Origin: Apostichopus japonicus
Lineage: Eukaryota; Echinodermata; Holothuroidea; Aspidochirotida; Stichopodidae
Reading direction: 5' to 3'
DNA length: 60,000 nucleotides
Assembly (NCBI RefSeq): GCF_037975245.1
Contig: NC_092572.1
Span: 22,676,489 to 22,736,488, forward strand
Positions 46,285 through 58,364 of the stretch are shown here, piece by piece. Both the position numbers and the translations under genes were made by a program. Numbering within the stretch: the first letter of the stretch is position 1; each line of letters opens with the position of its first letter. Below the pieces are notes generated by a model. The model was not told where the DNA came from. It made no database searches and worked only from the letters and a program-made list of their open reading frames with translations.

Positions 46285-49200
46285 CTGAAACAAATAGGCA
46301 ATGTTAATTAGAAAGTGTACCACATAGTGCAAAACACATTCTTGTAAAAGCATGTGAGCATGACTTTTGAGTATATAAAACACCATGTTAGAGTTCGATT
46401 TGCAGGGAATAATTATTTTATGTGACAAAACGTGGTCGACAATGAAAAACGGAAGTAGACTTAACAAAGAATGAAACGTATAGGAACGAAGAGGAGCATT
46501 TTTTTTAAATCTATGCAAAGGCAATCAAACAAGTTAAGGACACCATTGAATGACATAAAACACCATCAATTTAGCCTTTAAATGTCTTATGCATCCCTTA
46601 TGAGTATATTGAGTTGCATCTGCGCAAATAAGGTAATCATTGAGGATAAGACTATGTGTCGTATCTGCTTGTTTATTCAAACGACCCATGATACACAGTT
46701 GAAATTGGATTAATAAAATTGATTAGTTAAATCGTTTGGTCTTCCTGTCCAGGCTCTATCTTAGGTGACCTTTCTTAAAAGGAATCATTTGCATATTTAA
46801 AATGTTGCGGATTGTGCAACCCATGAAATACTTCATTTACACCCATTCTCGACGATGTTTACCTTTGATACTAATGTTTAATAGTGATAATCACACGCTC
46901 ATGTCGTTTCACTCTTTGCCGAAACATTGTCCTATCCGTTGGGATCGAGCCAATGGAAATCAGGACAAAAAAAAGCTACCGAGTGTCCCGCCTTAGTTTA
47001 CGCAAAGCACTAGCTTTAATTTTACTTTTAAACTGTTAATAAAAAGTGTAAATCCAATCTCCTTTTCATTGGAATGTTTCATATAAAGAAAGTGCAACAC
47101 AAATCATAATGAATGCAACTTCTGTGCAGTTAATAAGTGGCAAGTCTGTCGTAGTTCGTGATTATATACTGATTGAAGAATATACAATTAATTTCAATAT
47201 ATACAGAATATATTAACTTACATTACTCACCTGAACCACTAGTCAACTGTAAACCAATCCAAGTATTCCAAGTTGTAAGTCCGGAAACAAAGTCATCTTC
47301 CTCTACCGAACTTATCGAAGCGAGATGGGCGTCAACATATGTACGGCATTTATCCTCTGCCTCTCGCAGGCCTGTAAATGTTCCAATCCTGCAATAGAAG
47401 CTACGATCCAGTTGATGCCATTGACCACAATCTGTTTCATTAAACGATATAGAAATAAATTGAAACAGCAGTTTTAGCTTTTGTGAATGACATAAAAGAA
47501 AGATTATGATAAAAACATTAAATATAAGGAATGTTTACTACTAAGTTGATTTGATAGAAAATCGTGGCAAATGATAGTATGTAGACTTTACTGATAATGC
47601 TGTCTTGGTTACTGTTCAATTGATCGTTTCTGAGTCGAAAAAAAAGCTGTTTAGTAGTACGATCAAATTATTCGCCGAAATCATGGTCACTTAACTATGG
47701 TTAATATCTATGTAGTTTTACTTCAAGCGCATCTTGGAATAATGATGCCGACTTACTGTTGGTTGTAAGCAATCATTTCTCATTTGTAGATGATGTTACC
47801 GATGACAGCCCTGTACTGAAATCAATATTTATAACACAACTAAACAGACATGTATAATTTCCTGTACTATTAATGCAGTCTCAGCTACGTGGTAGGATGG
47901 TTTGATTCTAATTAAAACAATGATGAGATATAATACTATCAGTATATAATGTCACAGCATAATGATAAGTGTATGGCAATATGAGAACGCACTAGTAGTT
48001 TATTATTCTCCATGCATGAATTTCAGTTAATCACTACTTACCGTCGTCTGTTGGCGGTTCATACATTGATGATGTTGAGATGTTTCCAGTTGTTTTAGTC
48101 GTTATATGATCTGTGCTAATCCCACCATCTGCGGTAACTAATGTACCAGGTAAGCTAGTTTGCGATGCACTGACGTCCATTGTAAATGCTAAACGAAAAT
48201 TAAATAGAAACATGAAGTTTTAATTTTCCAGAGACAGCGGTAACATTATAGGAGTGTCTTTCAAATTGCAATAATAAAATTAATACACCGTACAAGACAA
48301 AGGAACAGACGTTTAGACCTTCGGTAACGGATACTTTAAAGAATCTAGAGAGAACTTGAGACCAGGTATTAACTGTTGATAATGTTGACTTGATAACTGT
48401 TTCACTGATCGTTTCTGAGTAGAAATTAAAAACTGCTGAGGAGTACGGTCGACTTAATTGCCGAAATCATGGTCACTTAACTATGGTTAGTAACTATGGT
48501 ACTTTTAGCTCCAAGCGCATCTTGGAAAATTCTCAGCATCTGAACTGATGCCAAGGTACTGTTGGTTTTAAGCAATCCTTTCGCATTCGTAGATGATGTT
48601 ACCGATGAGAGCCTCTTACTGAAATCAATATTTATAACACAACTAAACAGACATGTATAATTAGCTATACTATTAATGCAGTCTCAGCCATGATGGTAGG
48701 CTTTGTTTGATACTAATTAAAACAATTATGGAACATAATACTATCGCTATATGATGTCACATCATACTGATTAGTTAATGGCAATATGAAAACGCACTAG
48801 TCTAGTAGTTTATTATTCTCCATGCATGAAGTCCTTTAATCACTACTTACGGTCGTCTGTTGCCGGTTCATACATTGCGGATGTTGAGATGTCTCCAGTT
48901 GTTTTAGTCGTTATATGATCTGTACTAATCCCACCATCTGCGGTAACTAATGTACCAGGTAAGCTTGTTTGCGATGTACTGACTTCCATTGTAAATGCTA
49001 AATGAAAATTAAATAGAAACATGAATTTAAAATTCTCCATAGACAGCGGTAACATTACAGGAGTGTCTTTCAAAATGCAAATAATAAAATTAATACACCG
49101 TACAAGACAAAGGAACAGACGTTTAGACCTTCGGTAACGGATTCTTTAAAGAATCGGTAAGATTACTTTATATAGCTAAAAATGTTTTTCAAAATGCAAA

Positions 49201-49937
49201 CAGTAAAATTAATACACCCTGCAATAAAAATGAATAGACGTTTAGACCTTCGGTAACGGATTCTTAAAGCTTCTTGAGAGAAGTTGAGACCAGGTATATA
49301 CCATGTTCGTTAATATGGGAAGCAATAGGTTACTCACTGGAATTCATATTGGCTGCTGCACAGTGTCCGGTTCTAATAGGTACCGTCGGTGATTCTCTGG
49401 TAGTCACGTGATTTGGGATCGTTGTAGCCCTCTTCATGTTGGTAGATGAAGCAATACGTTTAGCATAAAACCCTTGGGAAAACAACAAGGTTCGTGTTAA
49501 TGGTATTCTTTATCACATGAAAATGTTTCATTGAGCGCGAAGTGAATTTACAAATATTAACTCACCCATCAATTCTCCAACTGAGACTTCTTCTAAGGAT
49601 GTGAATTTTTTCACGGTTCCGTCATTGTCAGTTAAACAGCTTGTCATCTTAATTGTTACATCTTGATTGTTAAGTCGGTGGAAACTGTAACACACGGGGT
49701 TTGCGGTAATTAAACATTCTAGAAATTCATTATTATACCTAAACATAAATAAGATAACATTTCATAAAGATAAGCTACCATGGTTATACTTTTTTTTTAA
49801 CCAGGAAGTAAAAAGAATAAAATAAAGATGAACTTTGACGAAAGAAAAGTTAAATATTGAAACATACCCAATAATAAGGTACTTCTAAAAGAAATAATCA
49901 TAAAGCAACTGATAAATATAGCCGCGATGATGTCCAT
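46085..49937 (-). CDS. Secreted C-type lectin-like protein, copy 2 (7 exons, complete)
   Basis: Minus-strand exons: 49,937-49,868, 49,718-49,566, 49,472-49,338, 48,997-48,851, 48,188-48,042, 47,431-47,231, 46,284-46,085. All introns are GT-AG and all junctions are phase 1, giving 350 residues. Layout: hydrophobic signal peptide 1-23, a Cys-containing segment 24-74, a Thr/Ser-rich linker 75-217 that includes two near-identical exons, and a C-type lectin-like domain 218-350. The last shows the usual Cys spacing, an EAEDKC helix, HLASISS, TWIGLQL and a final FVCEIEV. Phase-1 symmetric exons are typical of shuffled extracellular modules. The classic EPN and WND calcium-sugar motifs are not seen, so ligand and calcium use are open. 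The family commonly acts in recognition of microbes or glycans. The exon 2 start rests on phase rather than a strong acceptor. Confidence 0.87.
47231..47431 (-). CDS. Lectin copy 2 exon 6: first half of lectin domain
   Basis: Acceptor GAAACAG|, donor GGTTCAG|GTGAGT. Encodes CGQWHQLDRSFYC, EAEDKCRTYVDAHLASISS and TWIGLQL, the standard first Cys pair, helices and WIGL core of the fold. Confidence 0.94.
48042..48188 (-). CDS. Lectin copy 2 exon 5: Thr/Ser linker, duplicate B
   Basis: Nearly the same as exon 4, with the same length and phase, about 809 bases further along; the flanking intron DNA is duplicated too. A tandem exon duplication not present in copy 3. Confidence 0.85.
48851..48997 (-). 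CDS. Lectin copy 2 exon 4: Thr/Ser linker, duplicate A
   Basis: Acceptor CATTTAG|, donor GACGACC|GTAAGT; 49 codons, phase 1 both sides. Encodes SLPGTLVTADGGISTD and HITTKTTGDIST, a likely O-glycosylated stalk. Confidence 0.85.
49338..49472 (-). CDS. Lectin copy 2 exon 3: Thr-rich linker start
   Basis: Acceptor TTCCCAAG|, donor AATTCCA|GTGAGT; phase 1 both sides. Encodes GFYAKRIASSTNMKR, a Thr/Pro stretch and HCAAAN. Confidence 0.82.
49566..49718 (-). CDS. Lectin copy 2 exon 2: Cys-containing segment
   Basis: Acceptor TTTCTAG|, donor TTGATGG|GTGAGT. It encodes ECLITANPVCYSFHRLNN and MTSCLTDNDG. The pattern recalls a PAN/apple fragment but is too short to assign. A stronger-looking acceptor 16 bases upstream (TGTTTAG|GTATAAT) would break the phase and meet a stop. 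Confidence 0.75.
49868..49937 (-). CDS. Lectin copy 2 exon 1: signal peptide
   Basis: ATG at 49,937; 23 codons (MDIIAAIFISCFMIIS...) to donor TTGG|GTATGT, phase 1. The uncharged stretch of about 15 residues fits a secretory signal or a membrane anchor. Confidence 0.87.
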
Positions 49938-50105
49938 TGCTGGAGTCTAATCATTTGTACAAGCAGATACCAACTCTCACTTCAAGAGTGTACATTGTCA
50001 AATGTTGAATGATTGTTTCATATCGTTCGACATCGACGGCTTGAGAAAAAATATAATAACTGAACTGTACAGTCATGCAGTGATAAAATACATGAATGTG
50101 TTATT

Positions 50106-50244
50106 CATTGTATTGTATTGTATTGTGAATATATATATATATATATATATTGATATTGATATACATATATATCAATATATTAGTATATTGGTATATCAAT
50201 ATATATATATATATATATCAATATATTCACAATACAATACAATG
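50106..50244. repeat. AT-rich palindrome upstream of lectin copy 2
   Basis: CATTGTATTGTATTGTATTG...TGAATATAT on the left is mirrored by TATATTCACAATACAATACA on the right, with AT repeats between. It begins about 170 bases upstream of the lectin start codon and is present again at 58,115-58,277. Confidence 0.9.
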
Positions 50245-50329
50245 AAAAGTCAAATAAATAAGAAAACTAGTACGAGTAGAAAACTCCCTGTGAAACAAGA
50301 AAGAAAAATAGTATAAAAAATTCAATGAA

Positions 50330-51120
50330 AAAATGAATCTCGTCCTAAACTTATAAAATATATATAGAGGGTTTCTTTCCATGGTTGCTATGACAACATT
50401 TGAACACAGATTCGCTTGTTGATTGATTTGTAGCTTTTGTCGGCTCTGCTTTTTATATGAACAACTTTTCTTCAATACAGAGATTATACTGGTCGGAACT
50501 GCCCTTATATATATTCGAGTGTACCTTGCCTTGAAGCTTCCACTATCGATATATACGGTTGTCTCTTGCGAGTAGTGACCTTTACTTTGTATATTATATC
50601 GCTGGGGAGACATTCTCCGGACAGTGGTCAGTCGCTCTTTTTTTTCTGCAATTGCAAGTTATTTCCCTGGTCTCCGGGTTAGCTTTTGTTATGATTTGTC
50701 ATTGCGGGTTTTATTATTCGCCACCTACTCCTCATACAGCTATAGCCAATTATGATGCTCTTTTAAAATATCTTGTGTAAGGCATGGTCACAAGGGAAAT
50801 GATTTTATACCAGTTTCAGAAACTGCGCACCCACATTGGTCTTTAACGCTTCTGCTATATTGTGGGGTGTTACCATATACTTTTTCGGGCTTTGTTCTTT
50901 TTCTTCTTTTTCTGGGTATTGTTGTTGCTCTTCAGTGTGAATTTAGTTTCCTCCTTGTATCCAGCTCTCCGGAGGGCTGTATTGTAGACCGGTGCTGCTT
51001 CTTTAAATTTATCATAGCTTGATGAGAGGGTAGAGGATCCTTTGGTGCTGGCTTGTGGCAAGCCCTTTGTGATACATGGAGGGTGGTTATAATATCGGTT
51101 GATGAAGACTTGATATGAGT
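50330..51120 (-). pseudogene. Degraded retroelement ORF (RT-type element with GIY-YIG-like end), unit 2
   Basis: Read on the minus strand across several frameshifts and stops, pieces appear in the order known for the C-terminus of certain metazoan RT retroelements. First comes NHPPCITKGLPQ...YNTALRRAGYKEE, then NVGAQFLKLV, NHFPCDHALHKIF, GYSCM, and finally TTVYIDSGSFKARYTR, resembling a YIG-type endonuclease strand. The reverse transcriptase core itself is absent. Family assignment is from memory of such motifs, so moderate. Plus-strand frames here are shadows. Confidence 0.6.
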
Positions 51121-51999
51121 ATAGAGTCATAGATACAGCGCGCCCTCTACTAAAGTTTGCAGCATATCAACTACTTGAATTAACAGATTGCAATCATAGA
51201 GGCTGATGTGTGCGAGAAAGTGGACGGGGGGGGGGACTGGGTTGGAGGGGGGGGGGCTTTTATTCAAATTCAGTTAGGGCGTTAAAAATCATCGAGTGTT
51301 AGACTAGTGTCACTAATGTCACATGGCAACTCTTACATCAAAACAATTAGCAGCGAAAATCCCAAGAATTGTAGCGTCAGATCGTAAGCGAAACACACAT
51401 AAAATATCTAGAATATTTAAACTTGAAGCTATATCTAGTAAATAAATAACTGAAACATACACATGCAGTTTACAGCAGTCCTTGCACTGAACAATTTTGT
51501 TTGCTTATATTTACAAAGTAATATATCTTCAATCCGAGATATTAGCCAACCCTTTATATTTTGGCTAAAGTTTATCCTTTTGTAAAGCTGTACCCTTATG
51601 GTTTTTTTTCTCAGTATAGTGGCCAAAATTGTGACTTTTGGATATGTTTCCAAAATCATGACGGAAGGGCTTTTATGTAATTAACTTACATGGTTCATCC
51701 ACCGTCCTGAATCACTCATATTCATATTGATATGATCGTTATGCACCAGCCATTCCTCTCGCTACGTACCCTCATATTGTTACCGTAGTATCAATAAAAC
51801 AGATATCTTTCTCTGTTATAATATACTGCTGAACATTCAGGCGCTTAATGTAAATCTTACAATATGTTTCGGTTTCATGAATAGTAAAACACGGATGATA
51901 TTAATCTACTCTCATTGTTATTGAAGGGCTGAAAATTATATTGCAACTAAACTACTACAAAAATCGATGATACCTTGCCCCGTCAAGCTTCCAGTTATA

Positions 52000-54920
52000 C
52001 AAAATACTGTGCAGGAACAGCGAACAATAAGTTATGACGACGCAAATTCTAATTGTGTGGAGATTGCACATTGTGAATATCAATCTTTCTTTTCGTTACC
52101 GGGAGGAGGGAGGAGGGCGGATGAATCGCGTGTGTGCAGGCTGTATGAAAGCATGATTCCTACTTTGATATTGTCTATAGGCTTTAAATGAACACAATTC
52201 GGTAGCATTTCGCAAAGGTTCCCGTTTTATCGATCATTTTTTGATTATCAAAGATTTGTCCAATTTTAAATTATCATAGAATACTTATTTTGAAACACAA
52301 ATGGTAGTCAGTTTCAATTGATGAGTAAGTTGTAACAAAACTTGACACTACACATGTCGTTAAAGTTTGAGAATGGGGGAGGGGAGGGAGGTTGGATGGT
52401 TCAGCAATGACTTAAAGACTTTGAAATAAAAAATAAACATTAGTATAAGATCATTTCATATACATAAAACTATGATTGGTTAACATTGACTATGGAAAGA
52501 AATCCCTATGTTCAAAGATGTGATGTCATTCGCTGCAATTTTAAAGTAACCTCTATCTATCGAAAAACAATAGAATGTAATGATTTTGTAGCTTTTCTCA
52601 AAAGATCTGATGAAGTATCGTTGTGAGAAAAAAAATTGAGCAGCATCGATTTTGGGTTTTTCAATATTAACAGTTGTGATCAGTTCTCAAACTTAGAATA
52701 GTCGTTTTTGCTTTAATATCTAGCAAACAAGGAATTTATTATTATGGTCATTGTGATTTCAAGAATGCACTGATTTAAATCTTATGAGTTTGAGAGGATT
52801 TGTTTGCATATATAATTTAGTTTACAGCTGATTGCTTTACTAAAATTGAGGAAAAGTACCTCATTTTGAACTAGGTTTATCGAATTTGTCAGAAAAACAG
52901 AGTAGAAAATATTCTCACAATCTCATCTCAGCGATAACGCCACAAAATAGTACATTAACACTTGACAACTAATTTATGTATGATTGTTTAAGGTGTGTTA
53001 ACTTCTTCTGCAATGAATACTAACTGAGATTTAAGCACATTTTGTATACTTAATTCTTTCTCAAAAACAAGCACATACATACTTAATTATTGATATCAAA
53101 TGTAGTGGTAGTCAATCTTTCCAAGACTTTTTAATGTTAACATTTCGAAACGGGTTCTTGATGGCATTAAATGTAGCTCTTTAATACTTTAATTGACTGT
53201 CATTACAACAATGCGATGATAACAATAGCAGTGAAAATTTGAAAATAAAACGTTCACGTTAGTTTCACGATATATTCAGGAACGGATTAAACGATTTTAA
53301 TATATGATTAATTAATACACTCATTTGTCATACAACCACCTTCTGATTAATCTATAGACAACACGTTATTTGCGGTCTATTGGTGAATCAGAAACGATTT
53401 TAATATATGATTAATTAATGCAATCATTTGTCAAACAACTAATTTCTGATTAATCTAGAGACAACACAGTATTTGCCGTCTATTGTAATATATGATTATA
53501 TAATACAATCATTTGTCATAAAACTACCTTATGATTAGTTTATAGACAACACGTTATTTGTGGTCTATTGATGAATCAGAAGCGATTTTAATATATGATT
53601 AATTAATACAATCATTTGTCATAACACTACCTTATGATTAGTGTATAGACAACACGTTATTTGTGGTCTATTGATGAATCAGAAACGATTTTAATATATG
53701 ATTAATTAATACAATCATTTGTCATAACACTACCTTATGATTAGTGTATAGACAACACGTTATTTGTGGTCTATTGATGAATCAGAAACGATTTTAATAT
53801 ATGATTAATTAATACAATCATTTGTCATAAAACTACCTTCTGATTATTCTATAGACAACAAAATATTTGTCGTTTATTAATTAATCATAAACTATTTCTT
53901 GAAGACTATATATACATTACTTTCACTTTAATAAAACATTAATTAAACATTATCTAGTAACGATATGCCGGTTTGTTATTGAACTTGAGATTTCACATTT
54001 AAACATATAACGTTCATAGAAATATGAGAAATATTACAAATAGAATTTATTTCAAGGCAAGTTAAGGAGAAATATAGAATTTCTTCAGTTATTAATTTAA
54101 ACTGCAGTAGTCTACTCGATCGTGATAATAATTCAGATTTTATTTAAAGCTGGTAGATATGAGTCCAGCAAAACTAAATTCCCTCAGTGATAGCACACAG
54201 ATGCTTGTTGGAACAATTCTGTAAATAAAATTGGAACATAACTTTTACATTTCATTGTAAATTCAAAGTTACTGTAAAAGCACTGTTGATATGTCTCGTA
54301 GCTAAACAATTCTTAAATTTCACACTTATTGTACACCCGAAAACAAGCGGTAAAGACCCATCTGTGTGAGGTAATACCGTGCATTTTATCTGACAGTTTA
54401 AGAACCTTACACCATCGTTACATCATGGAAAACAACTTATATATTTCCGTTGACTTATAGAGTTTTTAAATTTGAGTTTCCATAGTTTTTTAATTATCTT
54501 TCTTTCCCTCTAGTAGTTTTTTGTTGATCAGTTTTAACTCAATCTGTGGAATCGATGTCAAGCATAACATGAATAACTAAGGTCAGATGAAATATGTGAT
54601 TTTTAGTTGACAGCTACCTTTATGCTCCATAAATTTCTTCTCCTTTTTATTTTCCATTTTCCGAATGTCTTACTACTCATTGTTCTCCCGATGATTACGA
54701 TAAGGGTCACTAGGTGTTTTGAAAAAAACTCAGAACTGTATCTCTGTTGGTTAGTCATAAATACTTATTTATAGTTTATAAAGATAGTGGCTGCTTTGGT
54801 AATATATAATAATATATTATGCCAACGTGTTGCTAGTGCCGTTATACCATCAACCTGTTCTTTATGTTGTTGGGTCGTTTTACAGAAAATGCGTAGGGTT
54901 TGAATACGAGTTTGCATATA
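52000..54920. other. Segmental-duplication DNA downstream of lectin gene copy 3
   Basis: Counterpart of 43,515-46,080. It contains an expanded array at 53,290-53,880 and otherwise no gene. Confidence 0.6.
53290..53880. repeat. About 115-bp tandem array, five copies
   Basis: The unit contains AATATATGATTAATTAATAC, AATCATTTGTCATA and TAGACAACACGTTATTTGTG. Unit 1 has about two copies at 44,830-45,010, so the array expanded (or shrank) after duplication. Confidence 0.92.
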
Positions 54921-54927
54921 ACATTCA

Positions 54928-55130
54928 CTAAACTTCTATTTCACAGACGAAGGGCCAGTTATCAGTTATCGCTGCGGGAGTCCACTTCATTTCATTTCTG
55001 GAATCTATAATGACGCCGCACCTGTTACCATGGCAACAACCATTGTCTATTCCAGGACAAGTCTCGAAAGAAGGGTCAGACCAGTTCTCATATACTGGGA
55101 GCGATAAATCATGGTGCCATGCCCAATGAT
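54928..55130 (-). CDS. Lectin copy 3 exon 6: second half of lectin domain and stop
   Basis: Counterpart of copy 2 exon 7, one codon longer, ending in FVCEIEV and a TAG stop at 54,930-54,928. Confidence 0.94.
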
Positions 55131-57946
55131 CTGAAACAAATAGGCAATGTTAATTAGAAAGTGTACCACATAGTGAAAAACACATTCTTGTAAAAGCATG
55201 TGAGCATGACTTTTGAGTATATAAAACACCAGGTTAGAGTTCGATTTGCAGGGAATCATTATTTTATGTGACAAAACGTGGTCGAGAATGAAAAACGGAA
55301 GTAGACTTAACAAAGAATGAAACGTATAAGAACGAAGAGGAGCATTTTTTATCAATTCAAAGACAATCAAACAAGTTAAGGACACCATTGAATGACATAA
55401 AACACCATCAATTTAGCCTTTAAATGTCTTATGCATCCCTTATGAGTATATTGAGTTGCATCTGCGCAAATAAGGTAATCATTGAGGATAAGACTAAGTG
55501 TCGTATCTGTTTGTTTATTCAAACGACCCATGATACACAGTTGAAATTGGATTAATAAAATTGATTAGTTAAATCGTTTGCTCTTCCTGTACAGGCTCTA
55601 TCTTAGGTGACCTTTCTTAAAAGGAATCATTTGCATATTTAAAATGTTGCGGATTGTGCAACCCATGATACTTCATTTACACCCATTCTCGACGATGTTT
55701 ACCTTTGATACTAATGTTTAATAGTGATAATCACACGCTCATGTCGTTTCACTCTTTGCCGAAACATTGTCCTATCCGTTGGGATCGAGCCAATGGAAAT
55801 TAGGACAAAAAAAGCTACCGAGTGTTGCGCCTTAGTTTACGCAAAGCACTAGCTTTAATTTACTTTTAAACTGTTAATAAAAAGTGTAAATCCAATCTCC
55901 TTTTCATTGGAATGTTTCATATAAAGAAAGTGCAACACAAATCATAATGAATGCATTCTTCTGTGCAGTTAATAAGTGGCAAGTCTGTCGTAGTTCGTGA
56001 TTATATACTGATTGAAGAATATACAATCAATTTCAATATATACAGAATATATTAACTTACATTACTCACCTGAACCACTAGTCAACTGTAAACCAATCCA
56101 AGTATCCAAACCCGTTGTAAGTTGGGAAACAAAGTCATCTTCCTCTACCGAACTTATCGAAGCGAGATGGGCGTCATCATATGTACGGCATATATCCTCT
56201 GCCTCTTGCTGGCCTGTAATTGTTAGAATCCTGCAATAGAAGCTACGATCCAGTTGATGCCATTGACCACAACCTGTTTCATTAAACGATATAGAAATAA
56301 ATTGAAACAGCAGCTTTAGCTTTTGTGAATGACATAAAAGAAAGATTATGATAAAAACATTAAATATAAGGAATGTTTACTACTAAGTTGATTTGATAGA
56401 AAATCGTGGCAAATGATAGTATGTAGACTTTACTGATAATGTTGTCTTGGTTACTGTTTAATTGATCGTTTCTGAGTCGAAAAAAGCTGGTTAGTATTAC
56501 GATCAAATTATTCGCCGAAATCATGTTAACTTAACTATGGTTAATAACTATGTAGTTTTACTTTACTAGCGCATCTTTGAATAATGATGCCGACTTACTG
56601 TTGGTTGTAAGCAATCATTTCTCATTTGTAAATGATGTTACCGATGAGAGCCCTGTACTGAAATCAATATTTATAACACAACTAAACAGACATGTATAAT
56701 TAGCTATACTGTTAATGCAGTCACAGCTACGTGGTAGGATGGTTTGATTCTAATTAAAACAATTATGGGACTTAATACTATCGATATGATGTCACATCAT
56801 ACTGATTAGTTCATGGCAATATGAGGACGCACTAGTAGTTTATTATTCTCCATGCATGAAGTCAGTTAATCACTACTTACCGGCGTCTGTTGGCGGTTCA
56901 TACACAGTTGTTTTAGTCGTTATATGATCTGTACTAATCCCACCATCTGCGGTAACTAATGTACCAGGTAAGCTTGTTTGCGATGTACTGACTTTCATTG
57001 TAAATGCTAAATGAAAATTAAATAGAAACATGAATTTAAAATTCTCCATAGACAGCGGTAACATTACAGGAGTGTCTTTCAAAATGCAAATAATAAAATT
57101 AATACACCGTACAAGACAAAGGAACAGACGTTTAGACCTTCGGTAACGGATTCTTTAAAGAATCGGTAAGATTACTTTATATAGCTAAAAATGTTTTTCA
57201 AAATGCAAACAGTAAAATTAATACACCCTGCAATAAAAATGAATAGACGTTTAGACCTTCGGTAACGGATTCTTAAAGCTTCTTGAGAGAAGTTGAGACC
57301 AGGTATATACCATGTTCGTTAATATGGGAAGCAATAGGTTACTCACTGGAATTCATATTGGCTGCTGCACAGTGTCCGGTTCTAATAGGTACCGTCGGTG
57401 ATTCTCTGGTAGTCACGTGATTTGGGATCGTTGTAGCCCTCTTCATGTTGGTAGATAAAGCAATACGTTTAGCATAAAACCCTTGGGAAAACAACAAGGT
57501 TCGTGTTAATGGTATTCTTTATCACATGAAAATGTTTCATTGAGCGCGAAGTGAATTTACAAATATTAACTCACCCATCAATTCTCCAACTGAGACTTCC
57601 TCTAAGGATGTGAATTTTTTCACGGTTCCGTCATTGTCAGTTAAACAGCTTGTCATCTTAATTGTTACATCTTGATTGTTAAGTCGGTGGAAACTGTAAC
57701 ACGCGGGGTTTGCTGTAATTAAACATTCTAGAAATTCATTATTATACCTAAACATAAATAAGATAACATTTCATAAAGATAAGCTACCATGGTTATACTT
57801 TTTTTTTAACCAGGAAGTAAAAAGAATAAAATAAAGATGAACTTTGACGAAAGAAAAGTTAAATATTAAAACATACCCAACAATGAGGTACTTCTTAAAG
57901 AAATAATCATAAAGCAACTGATAAATATCGCCGCGATGATGTCCAT
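54928..57946 (-). CDS. Secreted C-type lectin-like protein, copy 3 (6 exons, complete)
   Basis: Minus-strand exons: 57,946-57,877, 57,727-57,575, 57,481-57,347, 57,006-56,881, 56,273-56,070, 55,130-54,928. All introns are GT-AG, all phase 1, giving 296 residues. Same layout as copy 2, but with one linker exon, itself shortened in frame by 21 bases, so the stalk is about 56 residues shorter. The lectin domain is intact and differs from copy 2 at clustered sites (GQQEAEDIC for GLREAEDKC; GCCHGNRCG for VCCNGYSCG; ITDNWPFVCE for ITDNFSFVCE). No stop or frameshift is seen, so it should be functional. It lies about 8.0 kb from copy 2 in the same orientation. Confidence 0.87.
56070..56273 (-). CDS. 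Lectin copy 3 exon 5: first half of lectin domain
   Basis: Counterpart of copy 2 exon 6, with one extra codon (TTGLDTW against TTWNTW) and several residue changes in the helices. Confidence 0.94.
56881..57006 (-). CDS. Lectin copy 3 exon 4: shortened Thr/Ser linker
   Basis: 126 bases against 147 in copy 2. The segment GDISTSAM is missing and TTKTTVYEPP is joined in frame. Donor GACGCCG|GTAAGT. Confidence 0.83.
57347..57481 (-). CDS. Lectin copy 3 exon 3: Thr-rich linker start
   Basis: Same boundaries and phase as copy 2; nearly identical. Confidence 0.82.
57575..57727 (-). CDS. Lectin copy 3 exon 2: Cys-containing segment
   Basis: Identical in length to copy 2; one visible residue change (NPACYSF). 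Same weak acceptor. Confidence 0.75.
57877..57946 (-). CDS. Lectin copy 3 exon 1: signal peptide
   Basis: ATG at 57,946, same hydrophobic sequence as copy 2 with two changes near its end; donor G|GTATGT, phase 1. Confidence 0.87.
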
Positions 57947-58114
57947 TGCTAGAGTATAATCATTTGTACAAGCAGATACCAACTCTCGCTTCAAGAGTGT
58001 ACATTGTCAAATGTTGAATGATTGTTTCATATCGTTCGACATCGACGGCTTGAGAAAAAATATAATAACTGAACTGTACAGTCATGCAGTGATAAAATAC
58101 ATGAATGTGTTATT

Positions 58115-58144
58115 CATTGTATTGTATTGTATTGTATTGTATTG

Positions 58145-58189
<45 letters not shown>

Positions 58190-58277
58190 ATATACATATA
58201 TATCAATATATTAGTATATTGGTATATCAATATATATATATATATATATATCAATATATTCACAATACAATACAATG
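58115..58277. repeat. AT-rich palindrome upstream of lectin copy 3
   Basis: Same structure as 50,106-50,244 with a longer (AT)n core. Confidence 0.9.
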
Positions 58278-58364
58278 AAAAGTCAAATAAATAAGAAAAC
58301 TAGTACGAGTAGAAAACTCCCTGTGAAACAAGAAAGAAAAATAGTATAAAAAATTCAATGAAAA

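Noticed and set aside
46162-46524. 120-codon minus-strand frame starting in the last lectin intron
   Set aside because: Overlaps the lectin domain exon in a different frame; splice phase and C-type lectin motifs support the other frame.
50559-50780. 73-codon plus-strand frame, conserved at 58,592-58,813
   Set aside because: Antisense shadow of the retroelement remnant. Conservation is explained by the recent segmental duplication.
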